Source: Acidobacteriota bacterium
GTDB lineage: Bacteria > Acidobacteriota > Vicinamibacteria > Vicinamibacterales > JACQTH01
Length of the DNA: 7,097 nt
Reading direction: 5' to 3'
NCBI GenBank assembly: GCA_016210935.1
Contig: JACQTH010000413.1
Coordinates: forward strand, 1 to 7,097
Shown here: piece after piece, positions 1 through 6,885 of the stretch
How the letters are laid out: each line of letters starts with the position of its first letter
How positions within the stretch are numbered: position 1 is the first letter of the stretch
Program-made: the position numbers and the translations under genes
Notes under the pieces: model-generated
What the model was told of the DNA's origin: nothing
Seen by the model: only the letters and a program-made list of their open reading frames with translations
The model's database searches: none

Positions 1-3000
1 CGTTGAACACGTCGGCCCGCAGTCCGATCTTCTTTCTCCCCTGAAGGGGGAAATACTTTCTCAGCGAGACGTCCCACTGATTCCAGTGGGGCCCCTGTAT
101 CATGCCGACCTTCGCGTTGCCCCGTTGACCGTCGGCCGCCCGCGCGAAGACGTCCGTGTTGAACCAGCGATCCTCGGAGCGCTCGCCGCCGGGCAGGCTG
201 ATCTCGCCGCCGAGATAATCGGCGCGCCGCGTGCCGGTCGAGGTGCTTCCGTCCGCGGTCAGATACTGGCCAGACTGCCACCGGGTCTTTCCGCTGATCT
301 CCCAGCCGCCGAGCAGATACCCGGCCAGGGTGCGACGGTCGCGCAGGAACGGCACGCGGTACGTCCAGGTTGTGACCAACACGTGCCGCCGATCGTAGGA
401 CAACGGACCGATGAAGAAGTCCCGATCGAAACTCTGGTTTGGGGTGATCCCCTCGGCGGCCAGCGGATTGTCGCCGTTCCCGCTCGCCAGGCCCGTGGCC
501 TTCGACAACGTGTAGCTGACCGTGTACGAGATGTCGCCCCTCCGCTTCGTAAGGTAGAACTGCAGGCTGTTGTAGTCCGCGAACGAGTCGCTGCGCCGCT
601 GGCGGATGGACGAATAACCTTTGAACGGCCGCAGGAAGTTGGTGTTCGCGCGCTGGTTGCTCGGCAGTGCGGCGTTCGCCGCCAGAACCTCGAACGCCGG
701 CTGGTTGATTTCCGGCTGCCAGAGCAGGTCCCGCCCGCGGTTGCCGACGTACGCGATCTCGGCGAAGTGCCCGCGCGGCAGCTCCCGCTGCACGCTGAGG
801 CTGAAGTTCCACTGTTTCGGCACCTGCAAGTTGGGATCGATGGCATTGATGCCGCCCAGCACGGTGGCTGCCGACGTCCGGCCCGCCAGCGGATTGGCGA
901 GGTTGGCGTTCTCGACCGAGACGCTGGGCACGAAGGGCGGCAGGTTGAGCTGCGAGAAGATGACGTTGCCTTCGGGCTTGTCGTAGAACAGTCCCACTCC
1001 CCCGCGCAGGACCCACGCGTCGTTGAGCGTGTAGGCCCCGCTGAAGCGCGGCATGAACAGGTGGTGCGTGTCGAAGAGACCGCGCGGCGCTCCGGTCGGA
1101 ATGAGCGCCGCGGCGGCCGCGTCGACCGCTACACGACCGCGTTGATCTTCCGGAATCTCCGTCCCGGCGCGGACCAGGCCCGTATACCGGTTCGTCCCGG
1201 CCGAGGCGATGCTGCCGTTGCGGTTCAGCGTCACGGCCTGGCGCGGATCGTAGAGCGCCGGATCGAAATTCACGACGTTGTTGCCCTGCGTGTAGATGGG
1301 GCCCGCCAGCTCGTACCGCATGCCGATCTCGAGGCTCAGATTCGGGCGGACGCGCCAGTTGTCCGACGCGTACGCCGCGTACTGCGTGAAGCGGAAGAAC
1401 CCGACCGGATCGTCGGCGCCTTCCGAGTACGTGCGGAAGTTGCCCAGCAGCGCGTCGGCGAATGAGAACCCGGTCGTATTCGGGTTGCCGGACGGATTGA
1501 AGTTGACCGCGCCGGTATGGGCGAACCGGCCGTTCTGATCCTTCCGATTCCGCGTGACCAGGAAGCCGACTCGCAGCGCGTGCTCGCCGCGGATCCACGT
1601 GAGGGTGTTCTGCGCCGTGATGTCCGTCGTGGGCGACAGCAGCGATCGCGACGGACCGGTCAGGCTCGCGAACCCGGAAATCGTGACGTCGGGAATCCCT
1701 TCGTCGTACCGCCCGCCGTTGTACACCTGGGGAAACGCGAAGCCGTACGTCTCCCGCTTCCAGGCATCGCCATGCGGTGGAATCCGCTGGCCGTTCCACG
1801 ACGCGTTCACCTTGAGCTCGTTGATGAAGTTCTGCCGCGCGATCCACGAGTGCGCGAGCTGGTAGCTGTAGCCGGGCCGGACCCGCCGGGTCGAGATCGT
1901 GGGCAGGTTGGCGCCGATAAACGTGCCGCGCGGCTCGACCAGGTCGTACATGTCGTGCAAGTACCGCAGGTAGAACGAGTGGTGGTTGTTCAACCGGTAG
2001 TCCACCCGGAGAATATCCTCGCGATGGTCGAACGGAAAATCGAGCTGGTAGGTCGCGTTGTTGCCCGTCGGGCGGTTCGTGAACACCGCGGCCCGGGCGA
2101 TCATCGCCTCGTACACTCTGGCTATCGCCCGTCCGTCGGCGGTGATGCGATCGGGCGGGATGGCGTTGCCCGGGAAGGGTTCGCCGGTCAGCGGATCGCG
2201 GATGACGACCGACCTTCCGGAAAAATCCCCCCGCAGCTCGGCGAGGGTCGGCAGCGTGCGGCGCTGCGGCGATTCCTGGCGGTCGAGCGATCGGAATTCC
2301 ACGCCGCCGAAGAAAAAGAGCTTGCCCGGCATCAGCGGACCGCCGAAGGAGCCCCCGTAGGTGTTGAAATCGAGCTTGGCCTTGATCGGCTTGCCATTCG
2401 GATCGCGCGGGGCAAAGTAATTCGCGGCGTCCAGCGACTCGTCGCGGAACACTTCATAGACGCTCCCCTCGAAGCGGTTCGTGCCGCTCTTGGTGACGAC
2501 GTTGATGGAGGCGCCCGAGTTGCGCCCGTAGATCGCCGAAAAGTTCGACGTCTGAATCGCGACCTGCTTGATGAAGTCGAGGCTGACGTTGTTGATCATG
2601 CTCGCGTTGGAGCCCGAGTCGAGGTTGAAGCCGCCGTCGACGGTCAGGTTGTTGCTGTTCCCGCGGGCGCCGTTGATCGTCTGGCCGCCTGTTCCAAGGC
2701 CGCTCGTCACGGCCATCTGATCGTCAGCCAGCGCCACGGCCCCCGGGATCAGCGAGGCGAGCTCCAGGTAGTTGCGGCCCGACAGCGCCAGCTCGCGCAC
2801 CTGATCGCCGTCGATAACACGCGCGATCTCGCCCGACGTGCGGTTGACGACCTCGCTGGTGATCGCCGTGACCTGCACCGTCTCGGTGAGCGTGCCGATC
2901 GAGAGCGTGAAGTCGGCCGTGATGCGGCCGTCGGCCACCAGATCGAAGCCGGTCTTCACGGCCCGACGAAAGCCCTGCAGTTCCGCCGTCACGGAATACG

Positions 3001-3235
3001 TCCCGACCGGCAAGTTCGTGACCACGTACGAGCCGGACGGCCCGGTGACCTCCGTGCGCGTCAGCGCCGTGTTGACGTTGGTGACCGTGACGCTGACGCC
3101 GGGCAGCACCCCGCCCGAGCTGTCCCGTACGGTGCCGTTGATTTGCCCGGTATTGGTTTGCGCGGCCGACAGGCTGCTTCCGAGAAGCACAACGAGCGTG
3201 CACGAGATGATCGATCGAGAGATCCCCCTCCACAT
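1..3235 (-). CDS. Oar-like TonB-dependent receptor A (3' end cut by window edge)
   Basis: This is an outer-membrane receptor expected to move a large or scarce substrate using TonB energy; the substrate is unknown. My reading from the ATG at 3235 to base 2 gives 1078 codons with no stop. Residues 1-25 look like a signal peptide (basic start, LVVLLGSSLSAA, then Q). Residues about 28-115 form a carboxypeptidase-regulatory-like beta-sandwich (QINGTVRDSSGGVLPGVSV, LPVGTYSVTAELQGF). A TonB-box-like ETVQVTA lies at 118-124. The plug runs to about 250 and includes LTVDGG and IYGRNSGASINVVTKSGT. The barrel carries FGGPLMPGKLFFFGG (about 297-311), DPLTGEPFPGN from residue 347 and WFNTDVF at 1024. By comparison with receptor B about 45 residues are missing. 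An ATG at 3241 is in frame, but it abuts the AGGAGG, so 3235 fits better. The gene lies 60 bases downstream of receptor B and is probably co-transcribed with it. The family call is firm; the function in transport is inferred. Confidence 0.93.
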   Translation of the reverse strand, partial: MWRGISRSIISCTLVVLLGSSLSAAQTNTGQINGTVRDSSGGVLPGVSVTVTNVNTALTRTEVTGPSGSYVVTNLPVGTYSVTAELQGFRRAVKTGFDLVADGRITADFTLSIGTLTETVQVTAITSEVVNRTSGEIARVIDGDQVRELALSGRNYLELASLIPGAVALADDQMAVTSGLGTGGQTINGARGNSNNLTVDGGFNLDSGSNASMINNVSLDFIKQVAIQTSNFSAIYGRNSGASINVVTKSGTNRFEGSVYEVFRDESLDAANYFAPRDPNGKPIKAKLDFNTYGGSFGGPLMPGKLFFFGGVEFRSLDRQESPQRRTLPTLAELRGDFSGRSVVIRDPLTGEPFPGNAIPPDRITADGRAIARVYEAMIARAAVFTNRPTGNNATYQLDFPFDHREDILRVDYRLNNHHSFYLRYLHDMYDLVEPRGTFIGANLPTISTRRVRPGYSYQLAHSWIARQNFINELKVNASWNGQRIPPHGDAWKRETYGFAFPQVYNGGRYDEGIPDVTISGFASLTGPSRSLLSPTTDITAQNTLTWIRGEHALRVGFLVTRNRKDQNGRFAHTGAVNFNPSGNPNTTGFSFADALLGNFRTYSEGADDPVGFFRFTQYAAYASDNWRVRPNLSLEIGMRYELAGPIYTQGNNVVNFDPALYDPRQAVTLNRNGSIASAGTNRYTGLVRAGTEIPEDQRGRVAVDAAAAALIPTGAPRGLFDTHHLFMPRFSGAYTLNDAWVLRGGVGLFYDKPEGNVIFSQLNLPPFVPSVSVENANLANPLAGRTSAATVLGGINAIDPNLQVPKQWNFSLSVQRELPRGHFAEIAYVGNRGRDLLWQPEINQPAFEVLAANAALPSNQRANTNFLRPFKGYSSIRQRRSDSFADYNSLQFYLTKRRGDISYTVSYTLSKATGLASGNGDNPLAAEGITPNQSFDRDFFIGPLSYDRRHVLVTTWTYRVPFLRDRRTLAGYLLGGWEISGKTRWQSGQYLTADGSTSTGTRRADYLGGEISLPGGERSEDRWFNTDVFARAADGQRGNAKVGMIQGPHWNQWDVSLRKYFPLQGRKKIGLRADVFN
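2183..2200 (-). repeat. 18-base segment shared with receptor B (copy in receptor A)
   Basis: This segment is identical to 5732-5749. It encodes the conserved RDPLTG barrel motif (receptor A residues 346-351). The identity reflects a conserved coding motif in paralogues, not a mobile or recombining repeat as far as can be seen. Confidence 0.7.
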
Positions 3236-3295
3236 GGTCATCCTCCTGTTGCCTCGACCCCTCTCGTACCGCAGACCTTTCGGCCAAGATAAAGC
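3236..3295 (-). other. 60-base spacer between the two receptor genes
   Basis: The spacer follows the TAA of receptor B and ends with the ribosome binding site of receptor A. It holds a 4-base-pair stem closed by a GAAA tetraloop (GGCCGAAAGGTC on the minus strand, plus coordinates 3274-3285, one G-U pair) but no T-run after it. It therefore does not look like an intrinsic terminator. The short gap without a terminator argues for co-transcription of the two receptors. Confidence 0.6.
3242..3247 (-). promoter_or_regulatory. Ribosome binding site of receptor A
   Basis: A minus-strand AGGAGG is followed by the six bases ATGACC and then the ATG at 3235. The spacer itself contains an in-frame ATG (3241). 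Its zero spacing from the AGGAGG makes it the less likely start, though the two starts differ by only two residues. Confidence 0.8.
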
Positions 3296-3313
3296 TTAGA
3301 AAAGATATCGCAA
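3286..3313 (-). promoter_or_regulatory. Weak promoter-like sequence before receptor A
   Basis: On the minus strand TTGCGA (3313-3308) and TATCTT (3291-3286) are 16 bases apart, each matching the E. coli consensus at four of six positions. The patch overlaps the last codons and stop of receptor B and is unusually AT-rich for this window. It could give receptor A some independent expression, but a chance match is quite possible. Confidence 0.2.
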
Positions 3314-6300
3314 CGAAAACTGCATGCGCCGCTCGGGACGTGCCGACGTCACCTTGCCGAAGTTCGTGTCGGTCTGGCGGCCGGTCGCGTCGAACTGCGC
3401 CGACGAGTCGACGGCCTCGAACTGCACCGTATTGAACAGGTTGAAGATCTCCCACCGGAACTGGACGGTCTGACGGCCTTTCAGCCGGAAGTCCTTGAAC
3501 AGCGAGAGATCGTGGTTGTGGAAGCCGGGGAGCACGATCTTGGGAATGTTGCAGACGTTCCCCGTGTCACCACGCCCTGACGGGCGCTGGAACACCGACG
3601 TGTCGAACCAACGAGTGATCGTCCGCTCGCCGAACGGCAGATTCGGATTGCCGGTTTGAACGATATTGCCGCAGGTCTCCCCGCCACCCGCAAAGTTGAA
3701 ACTGTCCGTGAAGGTGGCGGTGACGTCCTGAATCCCGCCGGTGCCGAACGTGCTGATGACGGAAGCCCGCCAATCATCGAGGAGCGCTTTCGAAACGGGA
3801 CCGCCCTTGAACATCCTGCTGCCCCCGGGGATGTCGACGATGTAGCTGACGACCGTCACGTGCTCCTGGATGTTGCTGCGAGTGTCCTTGTAGCCCGCCG
3901 GCAGCGGATTGTTCTGGGTGACGCCCGTCTGGAAGCCTTTCGCCCAGGTATAGCTGCCGTGCAGCTCGAAGCCGCCCGTGAACCGCCGCGTCACCTGCGC
4001 CTGCAGCGAATCGTATGTCGCCCTTCCGGTCGGCCGACTGATATTGATATCGCCGAAGCCGAGAATCGGCCGCAGGAAGACGTCGGGCATCGCGCCCGGG
4101 TTAGCCGCGGTCGCACTGACCGTGAGATCGCGATTCGCTGGATCGAACTGCGCCCGGGCCCTGATCTGGTTGGCGTTCCAGTCCTGCGCGATGAACCTGG
4201 TCCGGTCACCGACGTACGCGAGATCGAGCACGATGTTCCAGCCGATCTCCCGCTGCACCCCGAGCGTCATCTTGTAGGTCACGGGGTACTTGTAGCCTTC
4301 CCGTTGGGGGCCGCTGACGTTGACCGGGCTGGTGGTGCCCGTCCCGGTCATGTACGAATCGAAATTGGTATAGCGAATCACCCGGTCGAATCGCCAGGCG
4401 GCACCGCCGGTCGTGTAGAACCCCCCATGCGCCTGGTGGAACAACCCACCGGCCGCCCGGATGACCGTCCGGGGATTGAGCGCCCACGCGACGCCGATAC
4501 GCGGGTCGTATTGAATGCCGGGATTCTCGAAGAACCCCTCGCCATCGCCCTCGAGGTAGTTGCCGTCTCGCTGGCTGACGATGCCGTTGATCTGGCACGG
4601 ATTGCCGGGCGTAATCACGCCGCAGGTATACCCGGTCCCCGGCACCATCTGCCCGATGAAGGTCGACGGCACAATCTCGCCCGTCAGCGGGTTCACGCCC
4701 CTCCGGCCTTGCGGCGTGGTGATCGGGCGGAACAATACCGGCAGACGCCCGCCCCAATTCGGATCGAGCCGCTCGAAGCTGAAAACCGAAGATTCTCCCA
4801 GCGTGTGACGCGGAAGATCGGACCAGTACATCCGCACGCCGACATCCAGGCTCACGTTGGAACGGATCTTCCAGTTGTCCGTCGCGTACCACGCATACGT
4901 CGTCTGCCGGCGGTTGTCACCGGGCCGGCCCATCGCTTCCGTGTATGTCGTGATCTGGCCCAGAAACGCGTTCGCGAACGCGTAGCCCGCATTGTTCGGG
5001 TTGTTGGTGTCGTTCGAGAAGTTGAATTCTCCGGCAAAGATACCCGACCGCGCCTGGCCGAAATTCTCGCGCTCTCGCAGGACGCCGACCTTGACGGTGT
5101 GGGCGCCACGCGTGTGCGTCAGGGTCGCCGTCGCCATCATGGCACTGTCGTGTCCCGTGATCGGCCATCGGTTGTCATAGGCAACGTTCGGCACCCAGTC
5201 CGCATTCCCGACGCTCTGAAACGTGCCCCACGTCGCCTTGGGGATCAGACCGAGCGGGTTGTGAATCGCCGCAAACTGTGGCAGGTTCGCCAGCGCGGGA
5301 TAGCTCCGCCGCTGGATACCCGCCAGGGCCGTCTCGTCCTCCGGCGGCCCGTCCTCATGGCTGTTGAACACGCCGGCGTTCGCTTCGAGCACCGTGTTCG
5401 GTCCGAGGATTCGGGTGTAGTCGAACTTCGCCTGTTGGGAGTCGAAGTCGTACCGCTGACGCACGAGACCCCAGCGCGCCGACGCGCCGGCCACGTTGAT
5501 GCCGACGCTCTTGGTGAACCACGTCTGGCCCTTGACGGAGAACGAATCGTTGACCGTCGGCCGGTAGTCGACGCGGAGGATCTGGCTCCGCTTCGGCTGC
5601 CGGATGCTCGCTTCCTGCGTGATGTAGTTGAACCCGGATTCCTGTCTATCCGGCAGCGGCAGGAGGTTCAAGGTGGCGAGCCCGCGCGGATCGGCCCGGT
5701 TCATCGGGATGCTGTTCCCCGGGAACGGTTGGCCGGTCAGCGGATCGCGAACGGTGATCAAGCCGCCCGCGGGCGTGCGCGATTGCGAGAAATCGCCGCG
5801 GCGCTCGGCCTCGGTCGGCATCCTCCACCGCCGGATCGCTTGTGGGTTCATGGAACGTGTCTCATCGAGCGAGTAGAAGAAGAACAGTTTGCGGCCGTCC
5901 TCGTTGATCTTCGCGAACTTGGGGACAGGTCCGCCCAGGTTGCCGCCCGCCGTCGTGTACCGGTAGAGCGGCTTCGGAAGATTGTTGACCTTGTTGAAAT
6001 GGTTGGTCGCGTTGAACGACTCGTGGCGCTTGTAGCCGTACAGCGTGCCCTTGTACTCGGACGTTCCGCGCTTGGTGATGAAGTTCACCTGCGCGCCGCC
6101 CTTCAAGCCGTACTCCGCCGTGTAGGCGCTCATCTGCACGTTGACTTCCGCGATCGCGTCGATGTTCGTCGCGCCGCTGAAGTTGCCGCCTCCCCCGCCG
6201 CCGCCGCCGCCGTCGCCGCCGTTCACGCCGTCGACGTAGAGCGTCTGCCCGCGCCCGCTCTGAATGTTCGGCACCGGCGTCGCGAAGCTGCCGCCGAACG

Positions 6301-6805
6301 ATTCCTGATCGTTGCGGAGCGCGACCCCCGGCAGGATCTTCAGGAGCGAGATGGGGTCGCGCCCGCGGATCGCGAGGGTCGTCACCTGTTTGAGATCGAG
6401 GATCGCCTGATGCGCGGTCGTCGTGGTGGCGACCGCTTCACCGACGGCCGTCACCGTGACAACCTCGGCCAGCTCACCGACTTCGAGGCGAAGCGGTCGG
6501 ACGGCCAGCCGGTTGAGCGCGATGACGACATTGCCTTTCAGCTCGAACGGCTTGAAGCCGGTGAGCTCCGCCCGGATCGTGTAGGTTCCCGGCGTGACCG
6601 AGGCGAAGTTGTACACCCCGACCTCGTTCGTGACCGTCCGGCGGTCCGCGCCGGTGTTCTCGTCGATGATGATCACGTCGGCGCCGGGAATCACCTGGCC
6701 CGACGCGTCGAGCACGGTGCCGGAGATCGATCCAGTGGTGGTCTGCGCGGCCGCGTTCATCGCCAGCAGTACCAGTGGCAGGACCATCAGTCTGACATGC
6801 CTCAT
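3296..6805 (-). CDS. Oar-like TonB-dependent receptor B, complete
   Basis: This encodes a complete 1169-residue outer-membrane receptor of the Oar-like class. The frame stays open upstream to an ATG at 7057. I chose the ATG at 6805 because it gives a clean signal peptide (MRHVRLMVLPLVLLAMNAAA then Q21), has GGAGG 8 bases upstream, and lies downstream of a promoter-like sequence. Residues about 22-110 are a carboxypeptidase-regulatory-like domain (GSISGTVLDASGQVIPGADV, GTYTIRAELTGF). A TonB-box-like EVVTVTA lies at 114-120. The plug (to about 250) contains TLYVDGVNGG, a nine-glycine run at 199-207, and AEYGLKGGAQVNFITKRGT. The barrel carries GRKLFFFYSLDE (about 304-315), DPLTGQPFPGN from 354, two cysteine pairs (728/737 and 1045/1085) and WFDTSVF. 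It ends in RMQFSLRYLF, whose terminal phenylalanine is the usual outer-membrane assembly signal. The length of roughly 1100-1200 residues is normal for the family. The substrate is unknown. Confidence 0.95.
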   Translation of the reverse strand: MRHVRLMVLPLVLLAMNAAAQTTTGSISGTVLDASGQVIPGADVIIIDENTGADRRTVTNEVGVYNFASVTPGTYTIRAELTGFKPFELKGNVVIALNRLAVRPLRLEVGELAEVVTVTAVGEAVATTTTAHQAILDLKQVTTLAIRGRDPISLLKILPGVALRNDQESFGGSFATPVPNIQSGRGQTLYVDGVNGGDGGGGGGGGGNFSGATNIDAIAEVNVQMSAYTAEYGLKGGAQVNFITKRGTSEYKGTLYGYKRHESFNATNHFNKVNNLPKPLYRYTTAGGNLGGPVPKFAKINEDGRKLFFFYSLDETRSMNPQAIRRWRMPTEAERRGDFSQSRTPAGGLITVRDPLTGQPFPGNSIPMNRADPRGLATLNLLPLPDRQESGFNYITQEASIRQPKRSQILRVDYRPTVNDSFSVKGQTWFTKSVGINVAGASARWGLVRQRYDFDSQQAKFDYTRILGPNTVLEANAGVFNSHEDGPPEDETALAGIQRRSYPALANLPQFAAIHNPLGLIPKATWGTFQSVGNADWVPNVAYDNRWPITGHDSAMMATATLTHTRGAHTVKVGVLRERENFGQARSGIFAGEFNFSNDTNNPNNAGYAFANAFLGQITTYTEAMGRPGDNRRQTTYAWYATDNWKIRSNVSLDVGVRMYWSDLPRHTLGESSVFSFERLDPNWGGRLPVLFRPITTPQGRRGVNPLTGEIVPSTFIGQMVPGTGYTCGVITPGNPCQINGIVSQRDGNYLEGDGEGFFENPGIQYDPRIGVAWALNPRTVIRAAGGLFHQAHGGFYTTGGAAWRFDRVIRYTNFDSYMTGTGTTSPVNVSGPQREGYKYPVTYKMTLGVQREIGWNIVLDLAYVGDRTRFIAQDWNANQIRARAQFDPANRDLTVSATAANPGAMPDVFLRPILGFGDINISRPTGRATYDSLQAQVTRRFTGGFELHGSYTWAKGFQTGVTQNNPLPAGYKDTRSNIQEHVTVVSYIVDIPGGSRMFKGGPVSKALLDDWRASVISTFGTGGIQDVTATFTDSFNFAGGGETCGNIVQTGNPNLPFGERTITRWFDTSVFQRPSGRGDTGNVCNIPKIVLPGFHNHDLSLFKDFRLKGRQTVQFRWEIFNLFNTVQFEAVDSSAQFDATGRQTDTNFGKVTSARPERRMQFSLRYLF
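5732..5749 (-). repeat. 18-base segment shared with receptor A (copy in receptor B)
   Basis: This is the second copy of the identical segment at 2183-2200. It encodes RDPLTG at residues 353-358 of receptor B. The flanking DNA diverges quickly, while the following residues (PFPGN, IP) remain conserved at protein level. Confidence 0.7.
6185..6220 (-). repeat. GGC trinucleotide repeat encoding polyglycine
   Basis: In the plug domain of receptor B, nine consecutive glycine codons (residues 199-207; mostly GGC, with one GGG and one GGA) are preceded by D198 and two further GGC codons (196-197). The tract follows the conserved YVDGV motif. Changes in repeat number would stay in frame, so the tract could vary in length without breaking the gene. 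Confidence 0.85.
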
Positions 6806-6813
6806 ACCCCACC

Positions 6814-6818
6814 CCTCC
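6814..6818 (-). promoter_or_regulatory. Ribosome binding site of receptor B
   Basis: Read on the minus strand, GGAGG lies within a purine-rich AGGGAGGGGTGGGG run, 8 bases before the ATG at 6805. This supports 6805 as the start over the far upstream in-frame ATG at 7057. Confidence 0.75.
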
Positions 6819-6856
6819 CTCAAACCGGACAGCAGCAGAGCCGCAAATTCGCCCTT

Positions 6857-6885
6857 GATATACCGGACTTTATCGGTAAAGTAAA
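6857..6885 (-). promoter_or_regulatory. Candidate sigma70-type promoter of receptor B
   Basis: On the minus strand, TTTACT (6885-6880) and TATATC (6862-6857) are separated by exactly 17 bases. Each hexamer matches the E. coli consensus at four of six positions. Transcription would start near 6850, giving a leader of about 45 bases before the ATG at 6805. The stretch is noticeably AT-richer than its surroundings. This is a visual match only, and promoter consensus in Acidobacteriota is poorly defined. Confidence 0.45.
6867..6882. promoter_or_regulatory. Inverted repeat overlapping the promoter, possible operator
   Basis: The plus strand reads ACTTTA-TCGG-TAAAGT, a 6-base perfect inverted repeat with a 4-base centre (CG at the exact dyad axis). 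It sits between the candidate -10 and -35 hexamers and overlaps two bases of the -35. That is where a repressor would occlude RNA polymerase. CG-centred palindromes are typical of LacI-family operators, but the regulator is not in the window and this assignment is a guess. Confidence 0.35.

Noticed and set aside
86..1465. 459-codon plus-strand open frame
   Set aside because: It is an in-register antisense shadow of receptor A. Its product is rich in Arg, Val and Ala with no recognisable domain, while the minus strand encodes a clear receptor barrel.
3274..3285. GAAA-tetraloop hairpin in the gap as a terminator
   Set aside because: Only four base pairs, one of them G-U, and no following T-run.
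1517..3292. 591-codon plus-strand open frame
   Set aside because: It is likewise the exact in-register antisense of receptor A, including its signal peptide region. Low-complexity product, no family resemblance.
2724..3455. 243-codon minus-strand open frame spanning the intergenic gap
   Set aside because: It is out of frame with both receptors, overlapping the end of B and the start of A. Its His/Arg/Gly-rich product is typical of a frame-shifted GC-rich gene.
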